This document shows positions 55,437 to 64,000 of a stretch of DNA of 64,000 nucleotides, piece after piece (position 1 is the stretch's first letter; each line of letters opens with the position of its first letter). The stretch is taken from contig NC_079427.1 in the NCBI RefSeq assembly GCF_026213295.1, forward strand, positions 27,979,746-28,043,745. Reading direction: 5' to 3'. Below the pieces are notes generated by a model. It made no database searches, was not told the origin of the DNA, and was given only the letters and a program-made list of their open reading frames with translations. The position numbers were made by a program, and so were the translations under genes. Source of the stretch: Gadus chalcogrammus. Lineage: Eukaryota > Chordata > Actinopteri > Gadiformes > Gadidae.

Positions 55437-56065
55437 AAGGCTTTACACTTCCTATTTTCTTGTACGCAAAAATCGTCATATTGCGTCATTGTAAACAGGA
55501 AGTGTTGGAGATTGATACGGATCTCTCCAGTCTCGCCAGAAAATAAAGGAATGAAATCAATCAAAAATATGAGTGGGTTTCTAACGATACAAAGCTTGAG
55601 TGAAATGGGTGAAGTTGCCCTTTAAGGACGCATTTTACTGCAACACAAAACAGGAGCTTCCAATGCGTGTGCGGGATCCGACATGGATGGATGCAACTCC
55701 AGAGGCTATCTAACATGTGTGGAGGAGGTTTCGGCCCACAGAATGTGAGGTAAGTACGTTTTTTATGTGTAGGCTCATTCTTTTGAAAACGACAGTGTTG
55801 AAAGATTTTGCTTAAATAAGCAATGTAATTAAGCTCACTAGCGCTAGCATGCTAAGCGAAAACTATTAGTTTCCAAATCGCCATGTTGTGTGTCTAGATA
55901 AGGCTCTGAGAATAATACCCATGTAGTGATTCATTATAACTGTTGCCTCACAATTGTATCATAGAATGAAGATTTCTGTTTGTTTGTTTATTTGTTACAA
56001 AATGTGTCATTGAGTGGCCAGCAGCAGTAGCATCAGTGTTTTGTTCCAAGATGAAATGATGTATG
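55437..56065. other. Intergenic, nothing recognised
   Basis: Mixed sequence with GTAAACAGGAAGTG-type repeat traces; no gene. Confidence 0.4.
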
Positions 56066-56535
56066 TTATTGTTGAAGATTAATCGAGATACAAACACTTA
56101 GACTAATTCAAGAGAGAGAGAGTAAAATAAATCGAGGGGTCCGGAGCAAGAATTGACAGACGACTTTATCGTGAAGAAAAACAACAACGACAACAGCCTG
56201 AGTAGATCTATAGAGTCACTGCTCGAACATCGATTCCAGCTTCTCTTTATACACACATACATACAAGAATTCCTTTGTCCCAATGGAGGTTACCGCCCAC
56301 ATCAATCTTCGTCTTAGCAACTTTATCAACAAAGTGATTTTGGACACCAGTCTGACCCAAGGCTGAAGGCTGAGGTCAACATGGCTTAACCCCGTAGCTT
56401 CCTGCTCATTTCTGTGTCCCACCATCTGTTCTGAACCCAGGCTCTGCAGGTATCATGTGTCTTCTACCATTAAAAATATAAGGCCTAATAATAATCATGG
56501 TTTACCATAGAATATACTCATTAATTTCTACCACA
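56066..56535 (-). mobile_element. Endogenous retrovirus 3' LTR (approximate)
   Basis: Minus strand begins TGTGGTAGAAATTAATG right after a purine tract (AAAAAAGGGGATTTG, 56536-56551). A TATA-like GTGTATAAAGAG lies at about 56245 and ACGATAAAG at 56172. The 3' edge is not certain. Confidence 0.6.
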
Positions 56536-57073
56536 CAAATCCCCTTTTTTGTAAGATAAGATCATAACAAAAACATAACAGTCGTTTAGGCTATATTTTG
56601 CACTACATTTGATCATCATTAAAAACCTTTAAGCATGTTCAGGAATCTCAACCTGTATAATTCTCAGGATTTTAAACCTGTTTGAGGCAAAAAGATCTAT
56701 CAAATGTTTAACTAGAATTCACACATAACATAGTATTTTCAGCATGCATTGAAAATTAGCATTTCAGAATATATGACATAAAAATATGAAACTCAAAAAA
56801 TGACATTTTAAAAAATAAGTCAATAATAGAAATTAAAAACTAAGATTGTCAACAAGCTTGCATAGATTTGGATAGCCCTGATTATCGTCATGCACCGGTA
56901 TACTATATAAACGTGGGGGGTTTGGGCATTGTGGTTGCTGCTCCTGTTCGCAGCCACCAGGCCCTGGAACCCATTAGTCCAATGTCCATTTGTTCAAACT
57001 GTCCGAAATGGTTGTGGTTCACATCGAGAGGTCACCAGTTAAGAAAATAGGACCTCCTTCTGATGTCCGATTC

Positions 57074-57603
57074 TCACATTCCGGTCTCCTCTCCAGTTTC
57101 ACTCCAATCTATCTCCCCATAGAGCATCCTCTCCCAGTCACCCGACTCCTCTAGGTTGTTCATCGCAAGTGTGAATGATCCATCTGGGGCAGTGTTATTT
57201 GGAATGAAGGTACAACCCATTTCACCTATAAGAGCACAAACTCCCCTCTTTTCTGCTAAAAGCCAATCTAAAGCCTGTCTGTTCTGCCAAGCCACAGCTT
57301 TAAGAAGTATATATTCTCTAATACTTAATTTATACTTTCTGTTATAGCCCCATGTATTCCTGACGTTACTGTTAAACACCATTTCATTGGATTAAATTGG
57401 ATAATTACTTCACACCGATTTTTCCTATGCACATGTTCATAATTCTGGCGGAAGGTTAATGCACATAACGGTTGGTTATCCGACATAACAGTAAACACAA
57501 AGTCATTAACTTGATTCTGCGGTGGTATCTGAGCATACAAGACTATTTTCCCTTTCTTGTTGAATATTCCTGAGTGAGTTGGGGCCGGATTGTTCTGTGT
57601 TTC
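57074..57603 (-). pseudogene. Endogenous retrovirus env, 3' fragment (TM region)
   Basis: The frame 57382-57074 contains a retroviral transmembrane-subunit heptad and disulphide-loop segment (QNRQALDWLLAEKRGVC); the expected C-X6-C-C motif is altered, its first paired Cys being Gly. A second frame (57603-57325) carries the preceding env part, so a frameshift lies near 57370. No membrane anchor is readable after 57074. Decayed and not functional. Confidence 0.7.
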
Positions 57604-58363
57604 TGTTACCAGGATGAGCCTTGCGGCGGTGGAAGGATTGGAGGCAGTATGAAAGATGTTAGTAAGGCCGTTGGCCTGAATTTATTCCGGTACCAAAATT
57701 GTCCATCAGGAGGCAAAAAAAAAAAAAAAAATCAATAATTCTAAATAACTCTCAATAATCAAAAAAACAACGGTCCTCCCCTCGGCACTAATAAAGCCCT
57801 TGGCTGATCTAAGAGCCAGGTGTTGTCACCCGCTCACCTCAGACCCTTCTGCCACACCTACATGATTTGGACCTGAATATATCCTACCCGGCCTGACCCA
57901 TACCCCTCTTAATTCAATTAACCCTCCCCTACACATTTCCGATTTACCTATACCCACCCCTAGTTACCCACCTTACCCCAGACCTATTCGTCTAAAACCT
58001 ATCCTTACCCTCTACTTCCCCAAGTACCCCAACACACCCCTCTCCTCTCACACACTTGGTCTCGCCCGTCTGACGTCACCCCCACACCGCACAAATGTTC
58101 TTCCGGACTTCACGTCGGGTCCTCCCGCAGCCCCCGGCACCCGGAAGATAGCGCAACCGTAACGTGAGTGTTTTTACGTTGTCCTTGTTTGTACCGTGTC
58201 CCCTGACCGGCTTCCTCATAACGTGTGTTTTTTGTGTGTTGCAGGTGGCGTCATGAATGTGTTTGAATGTTCTGTGTGTGTTAAATAAAAGGGTACTTGT
58301 AAATCCCGGTGTCAGTCCTGTTTTTATCCATTGCCTGCAGTAACGGGCAGCCGCACCGTTACA
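57604..58363 (+). mobile_element. Solo LTR inserted in ERV env, TSD GTTTC
   Basis: 760 bp from TGTTACCAGG to CCGTTACA (TG...CA ends) with identical GTTTC at 57599-57603 and 58364-58368. The AATAAAAGGG poly-A context near 58285 puts it in the plus sense, opposite to the retrovirus. The flanking env frames are in phase if the insert and one GTTTC are disregarded. An A18 run lies near 57716. Confidence 0.85.
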
Positions 58364-58527
58364 GTTTCTCTCTGGCTTCCTTCAGTACCAGCCCCTGATT
58401 CCTGGCTCTTCCAGGTCTGTGTTGTCTCCGTGGTTTCATCCTTCCTCGGGGTCTGTCCTTGTGCCAGCGGAATCTGGCACAACCCGTAAAGGATCAGGAA
58501 CAGGCTCCCCGTTTTCAGCATCATCAT
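58364..58527 (-). pseudogene. Endogenous retrovirus env, 5' fragment
   Basis: An ATG near 58527 opens a hydrophobic signal-peptide-like stretch (KTGSLFLILYGLCQIPLA) and overlaps the end of pol in another frame, the usual gammaretroviral pol/env overlap. Interrupted by the solo LTR. Confidence 0.65.
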
Positions 58528-58990
58528 GTTGCTGTATCTCTTGGCTCGACTGGATCTGGTCCTGGGGCAGCTGGTCAGCCCCAGGTGTGTCTGCGTCTGG
58601 CTCCTCCTCCTCACGCTCATCCCTGGGTTGAGCGGCTTTTGTGCAGTGGTTGAGATGATACCACGTGGCACTTCCTTCCACTTGGATGGCTGTTGGTGTT
58701 GCGTTGGTGACTTTGTATGGTCCTTCTCTCCTGGGCTCGTTCCACTTTCTCCTGAACACCCTGAGATACACTTGGTCACCTGGCTCCACCCCCCTTGGTG
58801 GCTCCTCCTCCAACTCTGGAACTCTGTCTTTCTCCTGTGTATGCCAGTTAGTTGTCCCATATAACGTCCTAATTCAGTTTCCAATTGTTCTAATGGAGGT
58901 CCTTTATTAGGCCCTCGAATGACAGGTGAAGGCATGAGTCGACCCGTAAGCATTTCATGCGGGGTTAGATGCTTCGTTCTGTTAGTTTTC
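58436..58990 (-). pseudogene. Endogenous retrovirus integrase C-terminal domain
   Basis: TPHEMLTGRLMPSP in one frame (58960-58915), then GDQVYLRVFRRKWNEP and GPYKVTNATPTAIQVEG in a second (58813-58436): the basic GPY-type C-terminal domain of gammaretrovirus-like integrase, followed by an acidic tail. Confidence 0.75.
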
Positions 58991-59153
58991 ATGCGATAAC
59001 TCATTAGTGTCAGTCGTAGTGCATTAGTCCTTTAATTTAGTACTCTAATTTAATTTTGTTAATCTTTGTCTTAAGCGTCCCATTCCTCTCTCCACCATAC
59101 CTTGTGGTTTGAGGAATGTAGACACGGACTAGTCTTTATTTGACATGCAGATG

Positions 59154-59372
59154 TTAAATCACTTGTTTGAGTGTTTTCTGAATAAACGCTGCCCTATCAC
59201 CTGAGCTAATTTGTGACGGAATTCCAAACCTTGGCATGACTTCTCTAGTCAGAAACTTGATTACCGTAGCCGCACTTTGGTCTTCTGATGGGACTGCTTC
59301 TACCCATCTGTTGAACACTGTTTTTTCAAATATTTCACACTCATTTAGCTGGATGTCAATCATTGTTTGCAA
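59154..59372 (-). pseudogene. Endogenous retrovirus integrase core fragment
   Basis: NRWVEAVPSEDQSAATVIKF and REVMPRFGIPSQISSGDRAAF match the catalytic core around the second Asp; the expected S-D-N/G order reads S-G-D. The upstream first-Asp region is missing. Confidence 0.75.
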
Positions 59373-59700
59373 GTATGGTGAAGAAAAACCTTGTTTTCAA
59401 ATTTTTTCCTAATTCTCCTCAATACCTCCCCCCTTGCGCAATGGTCAAAACCATGCGCATTAAATGATAAACAAATCTAAGAACGCCGTTGGTGCACCCA
59501 ACGTCGAAACATCTAACCGTATGTATCAGTAAACTGAAACCAATCTTTTGGGAAGGGAAATCGAATGTCCAAATCCAAAGCCCAATATGGGTGGGTTTAC
59601 CATCAGCCGCCTGAAACCACGCTGTTCCAAAGTCATGCACTAAACCGAAAAAACGTACATGCGTTAGTGGGCTTCTATACCACAAAGGTAAAATAAAATA
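59373..59700 (-). other. Unassigned ORF at ERV/DIRS boundary
   Basis: An 88-residue minus frame (59685-59419) rich in aromatic residues, starting at WYRSPLTHVRFFGLVHDFG, is open but not recognised. It may be retroviral remnant sequence. Confidence 0.3.
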
Positions 59701-60309
59701 AAAATAAAATAAAACGCGACATGCCCCGTTCCAAGACCACCTCTGCTGCCATAGCGGACATATCTGACTCCTGTTCCCCCTCCACCTTTCCTCAGCCGGC
59801 TTTCCCTATGATGGTTGCAGTTCGTCACTTCATGTTCAAGTGAGCCAATGCTCACAGTGACTCTGCCAAGTAATCGTGACTGTCCCTGTTTTAGGTTGTC
59901 CCGGGCTTCAAGGTGGGATCTTACCCGTCGTTGGCTAACCAGCCTTCCATACTGGCTTATTGCAGGATGCCGTACCTGGGATACGATCAATCCCCACCTA
60001 TATGTTAAGCTTGCTGGTAGTTCTACCAGGAGGACTCAAATCACGCGCGGCTGGCCGCCAATCACCAGCTACCAATCACCTGCCTACACCTGCTCTATAA
60101 AGAGTAGTCTAACATATGTCTTTGCTGCTCAGGTCTTCGTTCGACGCATGCTGCTGCTTTACTGTGCTTCTGATTATCTCGTCGCTTAGTTGCTACGTCG
60201 GTTAATACACACCAAGAGGTCATAACTTCGGATTCGTGCTGGTCGGCCTACTTCTGGTCCCGGCAAGCGAGCGCAGAAAGCCGTTCTTTTCGGTCCCCGG
60301 TATCCTCAA

Positions 60310-60645
60310 CAACACCACCAATAAGTTCCCAACACGGACATCCGCCTGGTTCTACAAACCCTCGCCGAGTTGGTGCAAAGCATTGGCGCCAGGATGGACG
60401 CCGTCGAAACGCCATGCGGAACTCCCGGACGGGTCCAGGCCCCCAACCCGCTGACGTCGGTCGCCACGGCGCCTTTCTACTTCCAGCAACCATCAGGCTC
60501 GGCTTCCTCCGCCTTCACAGGCTACGCACCTGGCACGTGCCCTGCTACCATGGCTACTGCAGTCCCCGCGTTAGCCCCCGCAGCGTATTTTCTCTCACAG
60601 CTCTACCAGTCCAGCTTCAGGATGCGGCTCCCTCGGTTGGGTTAG
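60310..60645 (+). pseudogene. DIRS/Ngaro gag-like fragment
   Basis: The frame after 60370 reads MVQSIGARMDAVETPCGTPG, coiled-coil-like, then Pro/Ala-rich ATAPFYFQQPSGSASSAF. The upstream register also reads LVLQTLAEL into it. Assigned mainly by position. Confidence 0.5.
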
Positions 60646-60664
60646 GGGGTTTATTCCAAGGGCA

Positions 60665-60880
60665 ATGATTTGCTGAGGGATGGCCAGTCGAAGCTGGTAC
60701 GTTCGCCCTCGGGTCAGAGTCGTCTGCGCTGTTCGAGCTTTACGCTATCGTAGCAGCTAGCGTTCTGTGGGGCAAAGCATGGCGGCGTTAACGTATAACC
60801 ATGTTTTGCGATAACAAAGCAGCGTCAAAACGGCTGGGAAGGTGGTCTTCCACAGCAAACGGATTTTACATCCGGTTGAA
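60665..60880 (+). pseudogene. RNase H fragment fused to recombinase C-terminus
   Basis: ESSALFELYAIVAASVLWGKAW then (after a stop at 60787-60789) ITMFCDNKAA, the catalytic Asp-Asn strand of DIRS-type RNase H, running without a break into SKRLGRWSSTANGFYIR, the nucleophile region of the tyrosine recombinase. The RT-proximal and recombinase cores between them are deleted. Confidence 0.7.
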
Positions 60881-61263
60881 TTCGTTGAGTTCGTTGCACA
60901 CGACGGTGTGGTACAAGTAACACAGAACTCTACGTTCGCAATCAAAGGTTCATAATTATCTTTATACCGTGCACTGTTCGGTTAACTCCTTGTGTCTGAG
61001 GTTTTTCCCTTCACTTTAACATGAATGAAGTTGATGGGTTTTAGGCACTGTGGTAACTGATTATTACTAAAAGGTTTTTATTGACGAAGGGCCTTTTAGA
61101 TTGGTTCAGCTGCTGCTCACTAACTCTCACGTTCCTCTGCTCGCAATGCGATTCACATATCGTTCAATTTATTCAAAAGATCCAAAGACAAAGAACGGGT
61201 ACATTATGGTATCATTTTATATTATTATTTATAGTCTTATTGTTAATAGTTTCAGTCGCGTTG

Positions 61264-61904
61264 GTATTTAATTTTTCATTTGCTCGTTTAGCTACGTATG
61301 ACAGTTAACAATGTTGGCGTAGGCCTATTACAATTATTTACGCGTGTAGGCCACTCCAACTCACTCGATATTTCAAAAAGATTAGTGTGCTCTCTCAGAG
61401 CTGGGAGATTTCATCCTTATTTTAACATATTACTCGAGACGGTGTTTTCTCACAGTTCTACGGGTTCATGCGTTCATGCGTTCATGCGTACACGTCTCCT
61501 ACTCAGACTTTTTCCCCTACACGGGGTATTTAATTTTTCATTTGCTTGTTTAGCCATGTATGTCAGTTAACAATTTTGGTGTATTACAATTATTTATGTG
61601 TGTTGGCCACTCCAACTCACTCGATATTTTGAATAGATTAGTGTGCTCTTTCTGGGAGTTTTCATCCTTATTTTAACATATTACTCGAGTCAGTGTTTCT
61701 CACAGCGTTCTACGGGTTCATGTGTTCTACGGGTTCATGTGTTCTACGGGTTCATGTGTTCTACGGGTTCATGTGTTCTACGGGTTCATGTGTTCTACGG
61801 GTTCATGCGTTCTACGGGTTTATGCGTTCTCGGGTTTATGCGTTCTTGGGTTTATGCGCAAATGCGTACACGTCTCCTACTCAGACTTTTTCCCCTACAC
61901 GGGG
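61264..61904 (+). repeat. Tandem duplication, units of 262 and 379 bp
   Basis: Both units begin GTATTTAATTTTTCATTTGCT and end CTCAGACTTTTTCCCCTACACGGG. They differ in the length of an internal minisatellite. Confidence 0.9.
61707..61858 (+). repeat. 17-bp minisatellite
   Basis: Seven copies of TTCTACGGGTTCATGTG (last with GCG) and two shortened copies. Unit 1 at 61455-61490 has only one TTCTACGGG with three GTTCATGC repeats. All three frames are open through it, which explains several spurious ORFs. Confidence 0.95.
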
Positions 61905-62089
61905 CCTGACTGTCACCTTCTCTGCAAGGCATTTTTCATCTAAAAGCGATAGCCTAGGAGCAGCTGTTACTATTATCATTTCAAGAATCAACAACTCTCT
62001 GACCTTACGCTTCCATGTTCCTTTATCTCAAGCTTCGGCAACGCACGTCCCCGAATCACCTGTTTATTTGCGGCCTGCCAATGACTAAA

Positions 62090-62311
62090 GGGTGGTTCAG
62101 AGTCAATCTCGCGACGGTGGTAGAAGGGTGCGGCCCACCATCTCCCCTCTACATTGGCCACTCCTTCCGGATTGGAGCGGCAACCACAGCCGCTGAACAA
62201 GGGTTGCCGGTCGCGTCTATCAAACGGCTGGGTAGGCGGTCTTCCACAGCTTACGAATCCTACATCCGGTCGAATTCATGGTTCTTCCTTCAAGCGCACA
62301 CGATGCTCTAA
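62090..62311 (+). pseudogene. Tyrosine recombinase C-terminal fragment
   Basis: YIGHSFRIGAATTAAEQGLP holds the H-x-x-R catalytic pair; SIKRLGRRSSTAYESYIR holds the nucleophile Tyr (AYESYIR). The His/Trp position before SS is Arg here but Trp in the copy at 60840. The first catalytic Arg region is not present in frame. Confidence 0.8.
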
Positions 62312-62450
62312 CGTCGGTTAAGGCAGGTTTTATCACGTTTGCTACTACAGCTGTTTTTGGCGGCCTGTTTCCATTCTAGTCTTAGTCTTCGTGTCAAGGT
62401 GTCACTTTTGTTTTATTAGTTTAGACACGTTCATACTCTTTCTTGTGATA
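62263..62450 (+). repeat. Direct repeat A1 (partner 63573-63766)
   Basis: ACATCCGGTCGAATTCATGG, GCGCACACGATGCTCT, AACGTCGGTTAAG and GCTGTTTTTGGCGGCCTGTTTCC recur in order at 63573-63766. A partial copy is at 60868-60890. Confidence 0.85.
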
Positions 62451-62840
62451 TGTGATAAGTATTTTAAGAAGCTGCATTTCCCTCACATAGCCACAAGGGG
62501 AGCAAGACCTTATTGAAGGCTGCTCCACCACAGAAGGAGCCGAAGCCTTTACGTCACCCCGGCCACGCCCACTAGGCCACGCCCACTTGACGTCCTCTCT
62601 AGCGGGTGGTTTCGAACTCGAGAGGCCAGAGATCAATAGGTAGACGGCAGAGAGCCACCCCGGGCCTATGCCCGGGGGCTTGAAGTAGATCACGGTATTT
62701 TCCTCTCACACGCGTTAGATACAATTCCCTCCGTTAAGCTTCAGTTACCATACCGAAACATGCCGACTTTATAATAAATGAAGTCAGTTAAAAGCATCCC
62801 GGGATTGGACAACTTTCTTCAAGAATATGCAACATATTGA

Positions 62841-63062
62841 AATTCCGTTTAGGTATTATCAAAGATACAAGTGCGTAGATTTGTTAAATAAGGTAAACGG
62901 TCGAAAATTGATGTTATGTCTTAAACAGTTGAAGTTCCGTTTGGACAAAACGTTATTACAGTTTATCGCCTAGTTTAGGTCAACGGAAATGAAGACATTT
63001 TAGCAGTCTTATTTTGTAAAACACTTTCAGTCTCGTTCGTATTCGCCAACAACATTGCACTA
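62841..63062 (+). repeat. Direct repeat B1 (partner 63773-64000)
   Basis: ACAAGTGCGTAG, TTGTTAAATAAGGTAAA, TTGATGTTATGTCT and AGTTTAGGTCAACG recur in order at 63773-64000, about 85% alike by eye; the second copy is cut by the window end. Confidence 0.85.
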
Positions 63063-63240
63063 CGCATTTAATTGTCATATGACCAGCATTGTTTTCCTCA
63101 CGCGATAAAGGTTTGTTGATGACGACATTTAGTCATAATTTTCGGTGTCAAAAGCAACACTATTTGCAACTACTGGTGGTGGTGGTTATCAGGTACTAAA
63201 CTCATAAAGCAAAATTCGGCTATATAACTCGAGGTTAACC

Positions 63241-63500
63241 TGCAGCAACCCCGGCAAGTTCGACCACGTCGGTGGATCATCTAGAAAACACTCTTTGAGT
63301 TCGGTGTCACGTTGGTGGCATATCATGGAAAAAATAAAACTCAGGGTTCGCAGCGGCGACCCCGGTGAGTGTGTTGACCAAAGCGCAGCGGTAACAACTC
63401 TGGCACTCGTGACTATGACCACGTCGGCGGCACGTTATCTATTACTCATGGTTGACTGCAGTAACCCCGGTGTGTGCGTTGACCACGTCAACGCACAACT
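63241..63500 (+). repeat. Imperfect tandem repeat, about 108-bp unit
   Basis: GCAGYRACCCCGG...GACCACGTC-type units start near 63242, 63351 and 63458. Confidence 0.6.
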
Positions 63501-63572
63501 GGGGCACAACTCAGGCACTAGTCGTGAGTTCGTTGCACATGTCTGTGCGGTACAACACAGAACTCGACGTCC

Positions 63573-64000
63573 TACATCCGGTAGAATTCAAGGTTCTTTC
63601 TTCAGCGCACACGATGCTCTCTAACGTCGGTTAAGACAGGTTTCACACGTTTGCAACCATAGCTGTTTTTGGTGGCCTGTTTCCTTTCTAGTGTTGGTCT
63701 AGTCTTGTGTCAAGCTGTCATTTTAGTTTTTATTAGTTTTAGTTACATTCATACTCTTTCCAGTGTTATCGTAATTCTATTTAGATATTATCGAAGTTAC
63801 AAGTGCGTAGTTTTGTTAAATAAGGTAAATGGTTGAAAATTGATGTTATGTCTGGAACAGTTGAAGTTCCAGTCGAACAAAATAACGTTATAAGTCTTTA
63901 TCGGCTAGTTTAGGTCAACGAAAATGAAGAGACATTTTAGCGGTCTTATTTTCGTAAAACACTTTTTAGTCTTGTTTTATTCGCCAACTATATTGTACTA
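63573..64000 (+). repeat. Direct repeats A2 and B2
   Basis: A2 (63573-63766) and B2 (63773-64000) lie next to each other here, while A1 and B1 are separated by about 390 bp. Confidence 0.8.

Larger units (their letters stand above)
59701..64000 (+). mobile_element. DIRS/Ngaro-like tyrosine-recombinase retrotransposon, runs off window
   Basis: Gag-like N-terminal frame (60310-60645), an RNase H piece joined to recombinase codons (60665-60880), duplicated and minisatellite-expanded interior (61264-61904), a recombinase C-terminus (62090-62311), and two pairs of direct repeats. Direct repeats instead of LTRs plus a tyrosine recombinase point to Ngaro/PAT-type DIRS elements. A TATA-like CTATAAAGAG lies at 60095. 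Confidence 0.75.

Noticed and set aside
61643..62088. Open frames with repeated STGSCVLRVHVFYGFM
   Set aside because: A 17-bp minisatellite is open in all frames and gives a cyclic peptide; not a gene.

Overview
The window looks like a teleost fish nuclear genome. Its families (Rex3/RTE and L2-type LINEs, a fish-type copia, Gypsy, a DIRS/Ngaro tyrosine-recombinase element, hAT, PIF/Harbinger, Merlin, pogo and CACTG-ended DNA transposons), its long CA/TA microsatellites, its introns and one intronless odorant-receptor gene all fit. Nothing suggests bacteria: there are no operons and almost every open frame is a transposon fragment or a shadow. The family assignments come from reading motifs and terminal repeats, without database searches.

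Layout. 1-2.5 kb: no gene; ends in an hAT terminus. 2.6-5.26 kb: 3' part of a LINE split by a non-autonomous DNA element. 5.8-6.66 kb: complete small hAT derivative with exact 8-bp target duplication and a BED-finger ORF. 7.7-9.56 kb: 5' portion of a copia element on the minus strand (LTR, tRNA-iMet-type primer site, gag, protease) split by a LINE. 10.1-16.1 kb: decayed ZMYM1-like hAT transposase gene (minus) carrying three later DNA-element insertions. 16.1-20.0 kb: a MADF-carrying Harbinger derivative followed by two head-to-tail, nearly identical Harbinger copies. 20.0-24.9 kb: satellite of about 169-bp monomers with a 13-monomer higher-order repeat, which reappears inverted at 25.8-26.2 kb against a 100-N assembly gap. 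26.3-27.4 kb: microsatellite-rich DNA. 27.4-28.4 kb: L2-type LINE 3' end. 28.4-32.1 kb: decayed Gypsy element (minus) with LTR, gag, RT, RNase H and part of integrase, and a tRNA-derived SINE inside gag. 32.9-36.3 kb: nearly full-length RTE/Rex3 LINE. 36.3-38.84 kb: two back-to-back Harbinger elements. 40.35-41.28 kb: the only intact host gene, an odorant receptor. 42.6-50.4 kb: a four-layer nest, Merlin containing hAT containing Harbinger containing hAT. 52.77-53.97 kb: pogo-like element. 54.77-55.44 kb: second MADF-carrying Harbinger derivative. 56.1-59.4 kb: decayed gamma/epsilon-like endogenous retrovirus (minus), its env interrupted by a foreign solo LTR. 59.7-64.0 kb: internally deleted DIRS/Ngaro-like retrotransposon with direct repeats, running off the window.

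There is no gene pathway here. The biology is a long record of transposition next to one chemoreceptor gene. Insertion order can be read because several inner elements have clear target-site duplications, and removing them (with one duplication copy) restores the host element's frame. The strongest points for follow-up are the four-layer nest, the CAG target preference of one Harbinger group, a perfect palindrome made inside a Harbinger Myb-like ORF by apparent template switching, the higher-order satellite, and the RNase H-recombinase deletion junction in the DIRS/Ngaro element. I did not find a convincing undescribed functional system.
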